DNA of 64,000 bases, taken from NCBI RefSeq assembly GCF_034190915.1, contig NW_026947634.1, positions 186,001 to 250,000 on the forward strand. Direction: 5' to 3'. The translations under genes were made by a program, and so were the position numbers. Each line of letters begins with the position of its first letter. Positions within the stretch are counted from its first letter, which is position 1. A model generated the notes under the pieces. It was not told the origin of the DNA. It saw only the letters and a program-made list of their open reading frames with translations, and did not search any database. This DNA comes from Cavia porcellus (lineage: Eukaryota; Chordata; Mammalia; Rodentia; Caviidae). Shown here piece after piece: positions 26,743 to 40,169 of the stretch.

Positions 26743-29700
26743 CACCACCCCGTGATGTTTTTCTCACTCCTACTAGTGAATGTAATGTAACACACACCCA
26801 TACAATGCGCACCACCCCGTGATGTTTTTCTCACTCCTACTAGTGAATCTAATGTAACACACACCCATACAATGCGCACCACCCCGTGATGTTTTTCTCA
26901 CTCCTACTAGTGAATCTAATGTAACACACACCCATACAATGCGCACCACCCCGTGATGTTTTTCTCACTCCTACTAGTGAATCTAATGTAACACACACCC
27001 ATACAATGCGCACCACCCCGTGATGTTTTTCTCACTCCTACTAGTGAATGTAATGTAACACACACCCATACAATGCGCACCACCACGTGATGTTTTTCTC
27101 ACTCCTCTTAGTGAATGTAATGTAACACACACCCATACAATGCGCACCACCCCGTGATGTTTTTCTCACTCCTACTAGTGAATCTAATGTAACACACACC
27201 CATACAATGCGCACCACCCCGTGATGTTTTTCTCACTCCTACTAGTGAATGTAATGTAACACACACCCATACAATGCGCACCACCCCGTGATGTTTTCCT
27301 CACTCCTACTAGTGAATCTAATGTAACACACACCCATACAATGCGCACCACCCCGTGATGTTTTTCTCACTCCTACTAGTGAATGTAATGTAACACACAC
27401 CCATACAATGCGCACCACCCCGTGATGTTTTTCTCACTCCTACTAGTGAATCTAATGTAACACACACCCATACAATGCGCACCACCCCGTGATGTTTTTC
27501 TCACTCCTACTAGTGAATCTAATGTAACACACACCCATACAATGCGCACCACCCCGTGATGTTTTTCTCACTCCTACTAGTGAATCTAATGTAACACACA
27601 CCCATACAATGCGCACCACCCCGTGATGTTTTTCTCACTCCTACTAGTGAATGTAATGTAACACACACCCATACAATGCGCACCACCACGTGATGTTTTT
27701 CTCACTCCTCTTAGTGAATGTAATGTAACACACACCCATACAATGCGCACCACCCCGTGATGTTTTTCTCACTCCTACTAGAGAATCTAATGTAACACAC
27801 ACCCATACAATGCGCACCACCCCGTGATGTTTTTCTCACTCCTCCTAGTGAATGCAATGTAACACACACCCATACAATGCGCACCACCCCGTGATGTTTT
27901 CCTCACTCCTACTAGTGAATCTAATGTAACACACACCCATACAATGCGCACCACCCCGTGATGTTTTTCTCACTCCTACTAGTGAATCTAATGTAACACA
28001 CACCCATACAATGCGCACCTCCCGGTGATGTTTTTCTCATTCCTACTAGTGAATGTAATGTAACACACACCCATACAATGCGCACCACCCCGTGATGTTT
28101 TTCTCACTCCTACTAGAGAATCTAATGTAACACACACCCATACAATGCGCACCACCCCGTGATGTTTTTCTCACTCCTCCTAGTGAATGCAATGTAACAC
28201 ACACCCATACAATGCGCACCACCCCGTGATGTTTTCCTCACTCCTACTAGTGAATCTAATGTAACACACACCCATACAATGCGCACCACCCCGTGATGTT
28301 TTCCTCACTCCTACTAGTGAATCTAATGTAACACACACCCATACAATGCGCACCACCCCGTGATGTTTTTCTCACTCCTACTAGTGAATGTAATGTAACA
28401 CACACCCATACAATGCGCACCACCCGGTGATGTTTTTCTCATTCCTACTAGTGAATGTAATGTAACACACACCCATACAATGCGCACCACCCCGTGATGT
28501 TTTTCTCACTCCTACTAGTGAATGTAATGTAACACACACCCATACGATGCGCACCACCCCGTGATGTTTTTCTCACTCCTACTAGTGAATGTAATGTAAC
28601 ACACACCCATACAATGCGCACCACCCCGTGATGTTTTTCTCACTCCTACTAGTGAATCTAATGTAACACACACCCATACAATGCGCACCACCCCGTGATG
28701 TTTTTCTCACTCCTACTAGTGAATGTAATGTAACACACACCCATACAATGCGCACCACCCCGTGATGTTTTTCTCACTCCTACTAGTGAATGTAATGTAC
28801 CACACACCCATATAATGCGCACCACCCCGTGATGTTTTTCTCACTCCTACTAGTGAATGTAATGTAACACACACCCATACATTGCGCACCACCCCGTGAT
28901 GTTTTTCTCACTCCTACTAGTGAATGTAATGTAACACACACCCATACAATGCGCACCACCCCGTGATGTTTTTCTCACTCCTACTAGTGAATGTAATGTA
29001 ACACACACCCATACAATGCGCACCACCCCGTGATGTTTTTCTCACTCCTACTAGTGAATGTAATGTAACACACACCCATACAATGCGCACCACCCCGTGA
29101 TGTTTTTCTCACTCCTACTAGTGAATGTAATGTAACACACCCCCAAACAATGCGCATCACCCCGTGATGTTTTTCTCACTCCTACTAGTGAATGTAATGT
29201 AACACACACCCATACAATGCGCACCACCCCGTGATGTTTTTCTCACTCCTACTAGTGAATCTAATGTAACACACACCCATACAATGTGCACCACCCCGTG
29301 ATGTTTTTCTCACTCCTACTAGTGAATGTAATGTAACACACACCCATACATTGCGCACCACCCCGTGAGGTTTTTCTCACTCCTACTAGTTAATGTAACG
29401 TAACACACACCCATACAATGCGCACCACCCCGTGATGTTTTTCTCACTCCTATTAGTGAATGTAATGTAACACACACCCATACAACGCGCACCACCCCGT
29501 GATGTTTTTCTCACTCCTCCTAGTGAATGTAATGTAACACACACCCATACAATGCGCACCACCCCGTGATGTTTTTCTCACTCCTACTAGTGAATCTAAT
29601 GTAACACACACCCATACAATGCGCACCACCACATGATGTTTTTCTCACTCCTACTAGTGAATGTAATGTAACACACACCCATACAATGCGCACCACCCCG

Positions 29701-31298
29701 TGATGTTTTTCTCACTCCTACTAGTGAATGTAATGTAACACACACCCATACAATGCGCACCACCCCGTGATGTTTTTCTCACTCCTACTAGTGAATGTAA
29801 TGTAACACACACCCATACAAGGCGCACCACCCCGTGATGTTTTTCTCACTCCTACTAGTGAATGTAATGTAACACACACCCATACATTGCGCACTACCCC
29901 GTGATGTTTTTCTCACTCCTACTAGTGAATGTAATGTAACACACACCCATACAATGCGCACCACCCCGTGATGTTTTTCTCACTCCTACTAGTGAATCTA
30001 ATGTAACACACACCCATACAATGCGCACCACCCCGTGATGTTTTTCTCACTCCTACTAGTGAATCTAATGTAACACACACCCATACAATGCGCACCACCC
30101 CGTGATGTTTTTCTCACTCCTACTAGTGAATCTAATGTAACACACACCCATACAATGCGCACCACCCCGTGATGTTTTTCTCACTCCTACAAGTGAATCT
30201 AATGTAACACACACCCATACAATGCGCACCACCCCGTGATGTTTTTCTCACTCCTACTAGTGAATGTAATGTAACACACACCCATACAATGCGCACCATC
30301 CCGTGATGTTTTTCTCACTCCTACTAGTGAATCTAATGTAACACACACCCATACAATGCGCACCACCCCGTGATGTTTTTCTCACTCCTACTAGTGAATC
30401 TAATGTAACACACACCCATACAATGCGCACCACCCCATGATGTTTTTCTCACTCCTACTAGTGAAAGTAATGTAACACACACCCATACAATGCGCACCAC
30501 CCCGTGATGTTTTTCTCACTCCTACTAGTGAATGTAATGTAACACACACCCATACATTGCGCACCACCCCGTGATGTTTTTCTCACTCCTACTAGTGAAT
30601 GTAATGTAACACACACCCATACAATGCGCACCACCCCGTGATGTTTTTCTCACTGCTACTAGTGAATGTAATGTAACACACACCAATACAATGCGCACCA
30701 CCCCGTGATGTTTTTCTCACTCCTACTAGTGAATGTAATGTAACACACACCCATACAATGCGCACCACCCCGTGATGTTTTTCTCACTCCTACTAGTGAA
30801 TGGAATGTAACACACACCCATACAATGCGCACCACCCCGTGATGTTTTTCTCACTCCTACTAGTGAATTTAATGTAACACACACCCATACAATGCGCACC
30901 ACCCCGTGATGTTTTTCTCACTCCTACTAGTGAATCTAATGTAACACACACCCATACAATGCGCACCACCCCGTGATGTTTTTCTCACTCCTACTAGTGA
31001 ATGTAATGTAACACAAACCCATACAAGGCGCACCACCCCGTGATGTTTTTCTCACTCCTACTAGTGAATGTAATGTAACACACACCCATACAATGCGCAC
31101 CACCCCGTGATATTTTTCTCACTCCTACTAGTGAATCTAATGTAACACACACCCATACAATGCGCACCACCCCGTGATGTTTTTCTCACTCCTACTAGTG
31201 AATCTAATGTAACACACACCCATACAATGCGCACCACCCCGTGATGTTTTTCTCACTCCTACTAGTGAATCTAATGTAACACACACCCATACAATGCG
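26743..31298. repeat. U6 monomer block, 68 monomers (canonical HOR, A1 type)
   Basis: Exactly 4556 bp, matching U3 at a constant +19,108: GTGAGGTTTTT near 29,366, CAAGGCG at 29,819, TACAAG at 30,188 and GATATTTTTC near 31,109. Differences from U3 include loss of the CATCCAATGCG and GATGCTTTTC changes, CACCTCCCGGTG near 28,017, and GAATGGAATG near 30,800, which U6 shares only with U7. Confidence 0.92.
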
Positions 31299-31441
31299 CA
31301 CGAACACGCGATGTTTTTCAGAAACCTATCCTACATTGCCACTGCATGTTCCCTGACCTCCCCATGCTGACCACCCCGCGGTGCTTTTCTCCATCCTACA
31401 TTGCCACTCACTGCCTATTCTAATTCAGACCCTCCGATTCA
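31299..31441. repeat. Spacer copy 7, 143 bp, between U6 and U7
   Basis: Same sequence as copy 2 by eye; 4699 bp after copy 6. Confidence 0.97.
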
Positions 31442-34400
31442 CACCACCCCGTGATGTTTTTCTCACTCCTACTAGTGAATGTAATGTAACACACACCCAT
31501 ACAATGCGCACCACCCCGTGATGTTTTTCTCACTCCTACTAGTGAATCTAATGTAACACACACCCATACAATGCGCACCACCCCGTGATGTTTTTCTCAC
31601 TCCTACTAGTGAATCTAATGTAACACACACCCATACAATGCGCACCACCCTGTGATGTTTTTCTCACTCCTACTAGTGAATCTAATGTAACACACACCCA
31701 TACAATGCGCACCACCCCGTGATGTTTTTCTCACTCCTACTAGTGAATGTAATGTAACACACACCCATACAATGCGCACCACCACGTGATGTTTTTCTCA
31801 CTCCTCTTAGTGAATGTAATGTAACACACACCCATACAATGCGCACCACCCCGTGATGTTTTTCTCACTCCTACTAGTGAATCTAATGTAACACACACCC
31901 ATACAATGCGCACCACCCCGTGATGTTTTTCTCACTCCTACTAGTGAATGTAATGTAACACACACCCATACAATGCGCACCACCCCGTGATGTTTTCCTC
32001 ACTCCTACTAGTGAATCTAATGTAACACACACCCATACAATGCGCACCACCCCGTGATGTTTTTCTCACACCTACTAGTGAATCTAATGTAACACACACC
32101 CATACAATGCGCACCACCCCGTGATGTTTTTCTCACTCCTACTAGTGAATGTAATGTAACACACACCCATACAATGCGCACCACCACGTGATGTTTTTCT
32201 CACTCCTCTTAGTGAATGTAATGTAACACACACCCATACAATGCGCACCACCCCGTGATGTTTTTCTCACTCCTACTAGAGAATCTAATGTAACACACAC
32301 CCATACAATGCGCACCACCCCGTGATGTTTTTCTCACTCCTCCTAGTGAATGCAATGTAACACACACCCATACAATGCGCACCACCCCGTGATGTTTTCC
32401 TCACTCCTACTAGTGAATCTAATGTAACACACACCCATACAATGCGCACCACCCCGTGATGTTTTTCTCACTCCTACTAGTGAATCTAATGTAACACACA
32501 CCCATACAATGCGCACCACCCGGTGATGTTTTTCTCATTCCTACTAGTGAATGTAATGTAACACACACCCATACAATGCGCACCACCCCGTGATGTTTTT
32601 CTCACTCCTACTAGAGAATCTAATGTAACACACACCCATACAATGCGCACCACCCCGTGATGTTTTTCTCACTCCTCCTAGTGAATGCAATGTAACACAC
32701 ACCCATACAATGCGCACCACCCCGTGATGTTTTCCTCACTCCTACTAGTGAATCTAATGTAACACACACCCATACAATGCGCACCACCCCGTGATGTTTT
32801 CCTCACTCCTACTAGTGAATCTAATGTAACACACACCCATACAATGCGCACCACCCCGTGATGTTTTTCTCACTCCTACTAGTGAATGTAATGTAACACA
32901 CACCCAAACAATGCGCACCACCCCGTGATGTTTTTCTCACTCCTACTAGTGAATGTAATGTAACACACACCCATACAATGCGCACCACCACGTGATGTTT
33001 TTCTCACTCCTCTTAGTGAATGTAATGTAACACACACCCATACAATGCGCACCACCCCGTGATGTTTTTCTCACTCCTACTAGTGAATCTAATGTAACAC
33101 ACACCCATACAATGCGCACCACCCCGTGATGTTTTTCTCACTCCTACTAGTGAATGCAATGTAACACACACCCATACAATGCGCACCACCCCGTGATGTT
33201 TTCCTCACTCCTACTAGTGAATCTAATGTAACACACACCCATACAATGCGCACCACCCCGTGATGTTTTTCTCACTCCTACTAGTGAATGTAATGTACCA
33301 CACACCCATATAATGCGCACCACCCCTTGATGTTTTTCTCACTCCTACTAGTGAATGTAATGTAACACACACCCATACATTGCGCACCACCCCGTGATGT
33401 TTTTCTCACTCCTACTAGTGAATGTAATGTAACACACACCCATACAATGCGCACCACCCCGTGATGTTTTTCTCACTCCTACTAGTGAATGTAATGTAAC
33501 ACACACCCATACAATGCGCACCACCCCGTGATGTTTTTCTCACTCCTACTAGTGAATGTAATATAACACACACCCATACAATGCGCACCACCCCGTGATG
33601 TTTTTCTCACTCCTACTAGTGAATGTAATGTAACACACCCCCAAACAATGCGCATCACCCCGTGATGTTTTTCTCACTCCTACTAGTGAATGTAATGTAA
33701 CACACACCCATACAATGCGCACCACCCCGTGATGTTTTTCTCACTCCTACTAGTGAATCTAATGTAACACACACCCATACAATGCGCACCACCCCGTGAT
33801 GTTTTTCTCACTCCTACTAGTGAATGTAATGTAACACACACCCATACAAGGCGCACCACCCCGTGATGTTTTTCTCACTCCTACTAGTGAATGTAATGTA
33901 ACACACACCCATACATTGCGCACTACCCCGTGATGTTTTTCTCACTCCTACTAGTGAATGTAATGTAACACACACCCATACAATGCGCACCACCCCGTGA
34001 TGTTTTTCTCACTCCTACTAGTGAATCTAATGTAACACACACCCATACAATGCGCACCACCCCGTGATGTTTTTCTCACTCCTACTAGTGAATCTAATGT
34101 AACACACACCCATACAATGCGCACCACCCCGTGATGTTTTTCTCACTCCTACTAGTGAATCTAATGTAACACACACCCATACAATGCGCACCACCCCGTG
34201 ATGTTTTTCTCACTCCTACAAGTGAATCTAATGTAACACACACCCATACAATGCGCACCACCCCGTGATGTTTTTCTCACTCCTACTAGTGAATGTAATG
34301 TAACACACACCCATACAATGCGCACCATCCCGTGATGTTTTTCTCACTCCTACTAGTGAATCTAATGTAACACACACCCATACAATGCGCACCACCCCGT

Positions 34401-35327
34401 GATGTTTTTCTCACTCCTACTAGTGAATCTAATGTAACACACACCCATACAATGCGCACCACCCCATGATGTTTTTCTCACTCCTACTAGTGAAAGTAAT
34501 GTAACACACACCCATACAATGCGCACCACCCCGTGATGTTTTTCTCACTCCTACTAGTGAATGTAATGTAACACACACCCATACATTGCGCACCACCCCG
34601 TGATGTTTTTCTCACTCCTACTAGTGAATGTAATGTAACACACACCCATACAATGCGCACCACCCCGTGATGTTTTTCTCACTGCTACTAGTGAATGTAA
34701 TGTAACACACACCAATACAATGCGCACCACCCCGTGATGTTTTTCTCACTCCTACTAGTGAATGTAATGTAACACACACCCATACAATGCGCACCACCCC
34801 GTGATGTTTTTCTCACTCCTACTAGTGAATGGAATGTAACACACACCCATACAATGCGCACCACCCCGTGATGTTTTTCTCACTCCTACTAGTGAATTTA
34901 ATGTAACACACACCCATACAATGCGCACCACCCCGTGATGTTTTTCTCACTCCTACTAGTGAATCTAATGTAACACACACCCATACAATGCGCACCACCC
35001 CGTGATGTTTTTCTCACTCCTACTAGTGAATGTAATGTAACACAAACCCATACAAGGCGCACCACCCCGTGATGTTTTTCTCACTCCTACTAGTGAATGT
35101 AATGTAACACACACCCATACAATGCGCACCACCCCGTGATATTTTTCTCACTCCTACTAGTGAATCTAATGTAACACACACCCATACAATGCGCACCACC
35201 CCGTGATGTTTTTCTCACTCCTACTAGTGAATCTAATGTAACACACACCCATACAATGCGCACCACCCCGTGATGTTTTTCTCACTCCTACTAGTGAATC
35301 TAATGTAACACACACCCATACAATGCG
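31442..35327. repeat. U7 monomer block, 58 monomers, mosaic A2/B/A1 unit
   Basis: 3886 bp = 58 x 67 exactly. From the spacer to about 32,900 it follows U4 at +19,108 (CCCTGTGATG, TCACACCTAC). About 32,905-33,290 is replaced by sequence like U5/U9 (CACGTG at 32,989, CTCTTAGTG, CTACTAGTGAATGCAATG, GTTTTCCTC). The U4 match then resumes at the same +19,108 offset (GTACCACACA at 33,295, CACCCCTTGATG). After about 33,760 it follows U6 at +4029 (CAAGGCG 33,848, TACAAG 34,217, GAATGGAATG, GATATTTTTC). Relative to U4 it is ten monomers short. Confidence 0.9.
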
Positions 35328-35470
35328 CACGAACACGCGATGTTTTTCAGAAACCTATCCTACATTGCCACTGCATGTTCCCTGACCTCCCCATGCTGAC
35401 CACCCCGCGGTGCTTTTCTCCATCCTACATTGCCACTCACTGCCTATTCTAATTCAGACCCTCCGATTCA
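35328..35470. repeat. Spacer copy 8, 143 bp, between U7 and U8
   Basis: Same sequence as copy 2 by eye. It starts 4029 bp after copy 7, which is exactly ten monomers (670 bp) short of the canonical spacing. Confidence 0.97.
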
Positions 35471-38400
35471 CACCACCCCGTGATGTTTTTCTCACTCCTA
35501 CTAGTGAATGTAATGTAACACACACCCATACAATGCGCACCACCCCGTGATGTTTTTCTCACTCCTACTAGTGAATCTAATGTAACACACACCCATACAA
35601 TGCGCACCACCCCGTGATGTTTTTCTCACTCCTACTAGTGAATCTAATGTAACACACACCCATACAATGCGCACCACCCTGTGATGTTTTTCTCACTCCT
35701 ACTAGTGAATCTAATGTAACACACACCCATACAATGCGCACCACCCCGTGATGTTTTTCTCACTCCTACTAGTGAATGTAATGTAACACACACCCATACA
35801 ATGCGCACCACCACGTGATGTTTTTCTCACTCCTCTTAGTGAATGTAATGTAACACACACCCATACAATGCGCACCACCCCGTGATGTTTTTCTCACTCC
35901 TACTAGTGAATCTAATGTAACACACACCCATACAATGCGCACCACCCCGTGATGTTTTTCTCACTCCTACTAGTGAATGTAATGTAACACACACCCATAC
36001 AATGCGCACCACCCCGTGATGTTTTCCTCACTCCTACTAGTGAATCTAATGTAACACACACCCATACAATGCGCACCACCCCGTGATGTTTTTCTCACAC
36101 CTACTAGTGAATCTAATGTAACACACACCCATACAATGCGCACCACCCCGTGATGTTTTTCTCACTCCTACTAGTGAATGTAATGTAACACACACCCATA
36201 CAATGCGCACCACCACGTGATGTTTTTCTCACTCCTCTTAGTGAATGTAATGTAACACACACCCATACAATGCGCACCACCCCGTGATGTTTTTCTCACT
36301 CCTACTAGAGAATCTAATGTAACACACACCCATACAATGCGCACCACCCCGTGATGTTTTTCTCACTCCTCCTAGTGAATGCAATGTAACACACACCCAT
36401 ACAATGCGCACCACCCCGTGATGTTTTCCTCACTCCTACTAGTGAATCTAATGTAACACACACCCATACAATGCGCACCACCCCGTGATGTTTTTCTCAC
36501 TCCTACTAGTGAATCTAATGTAACACACACCCATACAATGCGCACCACCCGGTGATGTTTTTCTCATTCCTACTAGTGAATGTAATGTAACACACACCCA
36601 TACAATGCGCACCACCCCGTGATGTTTTTCTCACTCCTACTAGAGAATCTAATGTAACACACACCCATACAATGCGCACCACCCCGTGATGTTTTTCTCA
36701 CTCCTCCTAGTGAATGCAATGTAACACACACCCATACAATGCGCACCACCCCGTGATGTTTTCCTCACTCCTACTAGTGAATCTAATGTAACACACACCC
36801 ATACAATGCGCACCACCCCGTGATGTTTTCCTCACTCCTACTAGTGAATCTAATGTAACACACACCCATACAATGCGCACCACCCCGTGATGTTTTTCTC
36901 ACTCCTACTAGTGAATGTAATGTAACACACACCCATACAATGCGCACCACCCGGTGATGTTTTTCTCATTCCTACTAGTGAATGTAATATAACACACACC
37001 CATACAATGCGCACCACCCCGTGATGTTTTTCTCACTCCTACTAGTGAATGTAATGTAACACACACCCATACGATGCGCACCACCCCGTGATGTTTTTCT
37101 CACTCCTACTAGTGAATGTAATGTAACACACACCCATACAATGCGCACCACCCCGTGATGTTTTTCTCACTCCTACTAGTGAATGTAATGTAACACACAC
37201 CCATACAATGCGCACCACCCCGTGATGTTTTTCTCACTCCTACTAGTGAATGTAATGTAACACACACCCATACAATGCGCACCACCCCGTGATGTTTTTC
37301 TCACTCCTACTAGTGAATGTAATGTACCACACACCCATATAATGCGCACCACCCCTTGATGTTTTTCTCACTCCTACTAGTGAATGTAATGTAACACACA
37401 CCCATACATTGCGCACCACCCCGTGATGTTTTTCTCACTCCTACTAGTGAATGTAATGTAACACACACCCATACAATGCGCACCACCCCGTGATGTTTTT
37501 CTCACTCCTACTAGTGAATGTAATGTAACACACACCCATACAATGCGCACCACCCCGTGATGTTTTTCTCACTCCTACTAGTGAATGTAATATAACACAC
37601 ACCCATACAATGCGCACCACCCCGTGATGTTTTTCTCACTCCTACTAGTGAATGTAATGTAACACACCCCCAAACAATGCGCATCACCCCGTGATGTTTT
37701 TCTCACTCCTACTAGTGAATGTAATGTAACACACACCCATACAATGCGCACCACCCCGTGATGTTTTTCTCACTCCTACTAGTGAATCTAATGTAACACA
37801 CACCCATACAATGTGCACCACCCCGTGATGTTTTTCTCACTCCTACTAGTGAATGTAATGTAACACACACCCATACATTGCGCACCACCCCGTGATGTTT
37901 TTCTCACTCCTACTAGTTAATGTAACGTAACACACACCCATACAATGCGCACCACACCGTGATGTTTTTCTCACTCCTATTAGTGAATGTAATGTAACAC
38001 ACACCCATACAACGCGCACCACCCCGTGATGTTTTTCTCACTCCTCCTAGTGAATGTAATGTAACACACACCCATACAATGCGCACCACCCCGTGATGTT
38101 TTTCTCACTCCTACTAGTGAATCTAATGTAACACACACCCATACAATGCGCACCACCACATGATGTTTTTCTCACTCCTACTAGTGAATGTAATGTAACA
38201 CACACCCATACAATGCGCACCACCCCGTGATGTTTTTCTCACTCCTACTAGTGAATGTAATGTAACACACACCCATACAATGCGCACCACCCCGTGATGT
38301 TTTTCTCACTCCTACTAGTGAATGTAATGTAACACACACCCATACAAGGCGCACCACCCCGTGATGTTTTTCTCACTCCTACTAGTGAATGTAATGTAAC

Positions 38401-40026
38401 ACACACCCATACATTGCGCACTACCCCGTGATGTTTTTCTCACTCCTACTAGTGAATGTAATGTAACACACACCCATACAATGCGCACCACCCCGTGATG
38501 TTTTTCTCACTCCTACTAGCGAATCTAATGTAACACACACCCATACAATGCGCACCACCCCGTGATGTTTTTCTCACTCCTACTAGTGAATCTAATGTAA
38601 CACACACCCATACAATGCGCACCACCCCGTGATGTTTTTCTCACTCCTACTACTGAATCTAATGTAACACACACCCATACAATGCGCACCACCCCGTGAT
38701 GTTTTTCTCACTCCTACTAGTGAATCTAATGTAACACACACCCATACAATGCGCACCACCCCGTGATGTTTTTCTCACTCCTACTAGTGAATCTAATGTA
38801 ACACACACCCATACAATGCGCACCACCCCGTGATGTTTTTCTCACTCCTACTAGTGAATCTAATGTAACACACACCCATACAATGCGCACCACCCCGTGA
38901 TGTTTTTCTCACTCCTACAAGTGAATCTAATGTAACACACACCCATACAATGCGCACCACCCCGTGATGTTTTTCTCACTCCTACTAGTGAATGTAATGT
39001 AACACACACCCATACAATGCGCACCATCCCGTGATGTTTTTCTCACTCCTACTAGTGAATCTAATGTAACACACACCCATACAATGCGCACCACCCCGTG
39101 ATGTTTTTCTCACTCCTACTAGTGAATCTAATGTAACACACACCCATACAATGCGCACCACCCCGTGATGTTTTTCTCACTCCTACTAGTGAAAGTAATG
39201 TAACACACACCCATACAATGCGCACCACCCCGTGATGTTTTTCTCACTCCTACTAGTGAATGTAATGTAACACACACCCATACATTGCGCACCACCCCGT
39301 GATGTTTTTCTCACTCCTACTAGTGAATGTAATGTAACACACACCCATACAATGCGCACCACCCCGTGATGTTTTTCTCACTGCTACTAGTGAATGTAAT
39401 GTAACACACACCCATACAATGCGCACCACCCCGTGATGTTTTTCTCACTCCTACTAGTGAATGTAATGTAACACACACCCATACAATGCGCACCACCCCG
39501 TGATGTTTTTCTCACTCCTACTAGTGAATGTAATGTAACACACACCCATACAATGCGCACCACCCCGTGATGTTTTTCTCACTCCTACTAGTGAATTTAA
39601 TGTAACACACACCCATACAATGCGCACCACCCCGTGATGTTTTTCTCACTCCTACTAGTGAATCTAATGTAACACACACCCATACAATGCGCACCACCCC
39701 GTGATGTTTTTCTCACTCCTACTAGTGAATGTAATGTAACACAAACCCATACAAGGCGCACCACCCCGTGATGTTTTTCTCACTCCTACTAGTGAATGTA
39801 ATGTAACACACACCCATACAATGCGCACCACCCCGTGATGTTTTTCTCACTCCTACTAGTGAATCTAATGTAACACACACCCATACAATGCGCACCACCC
39901 CGTGATGTTTTTCTCACTCCTACTAGTGAATCTAATGTAACACACACCCATACAATGCGCACCACCCCGTGATGTTTTTCTCACTCCTACTAGTGAATCT
40001 AATGTAACGCACACCCATACAATGCG
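35471..40026. repeat. U8 monomer block, 68 monomers (canonical HOR, A2 type)
   Basis: Exactly 4556 bp and collinear with U4 at +23,137 over its full length, including CCCTGTGATG near 35,685, TAATATAACAC near 36,987, CTAGCGAATC near 38,517, CTACTGAATC near 38,651 and the TAACGCACACCC monomer just before the next spacer. I noticed no length difference between the two copies. Confidence 0.93.
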
Positions 40027-40169
40027 CACGAACACGCGATGTTTTTCAGAAACCTATCCTACATTGCCACTGCATGTTCCCTGACCTCCCCATGCTGACC
40101 ACCCCGCGGTGCTTTTCTCCATCCTACATTGCCACTCACTGCCTATTCTAATTCAGACCCTCCGATTCA
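40027..40169. repeat. Spacer copy 9, 143 bp, between U8 and U9
   Basis: 4699 bp after copy 8. It has the common GCATGTTCCCTG, so the change in copy 5 arose after the two were duplicated. It is the last spacer for 21.8 kb. Confidence 0.97.

Noticed and set aside
31299..35327. Assembly error as the main explanation of the mosaic structure
   Set aside because: It cannot be excluded from sequence alone. However, the breakpoints keep monomer register, the offsets agree to the base (19,108 + 4029 = 23,137), and copies have private substitutions, which fits real duplication better than collapsed or shuffled contigs.
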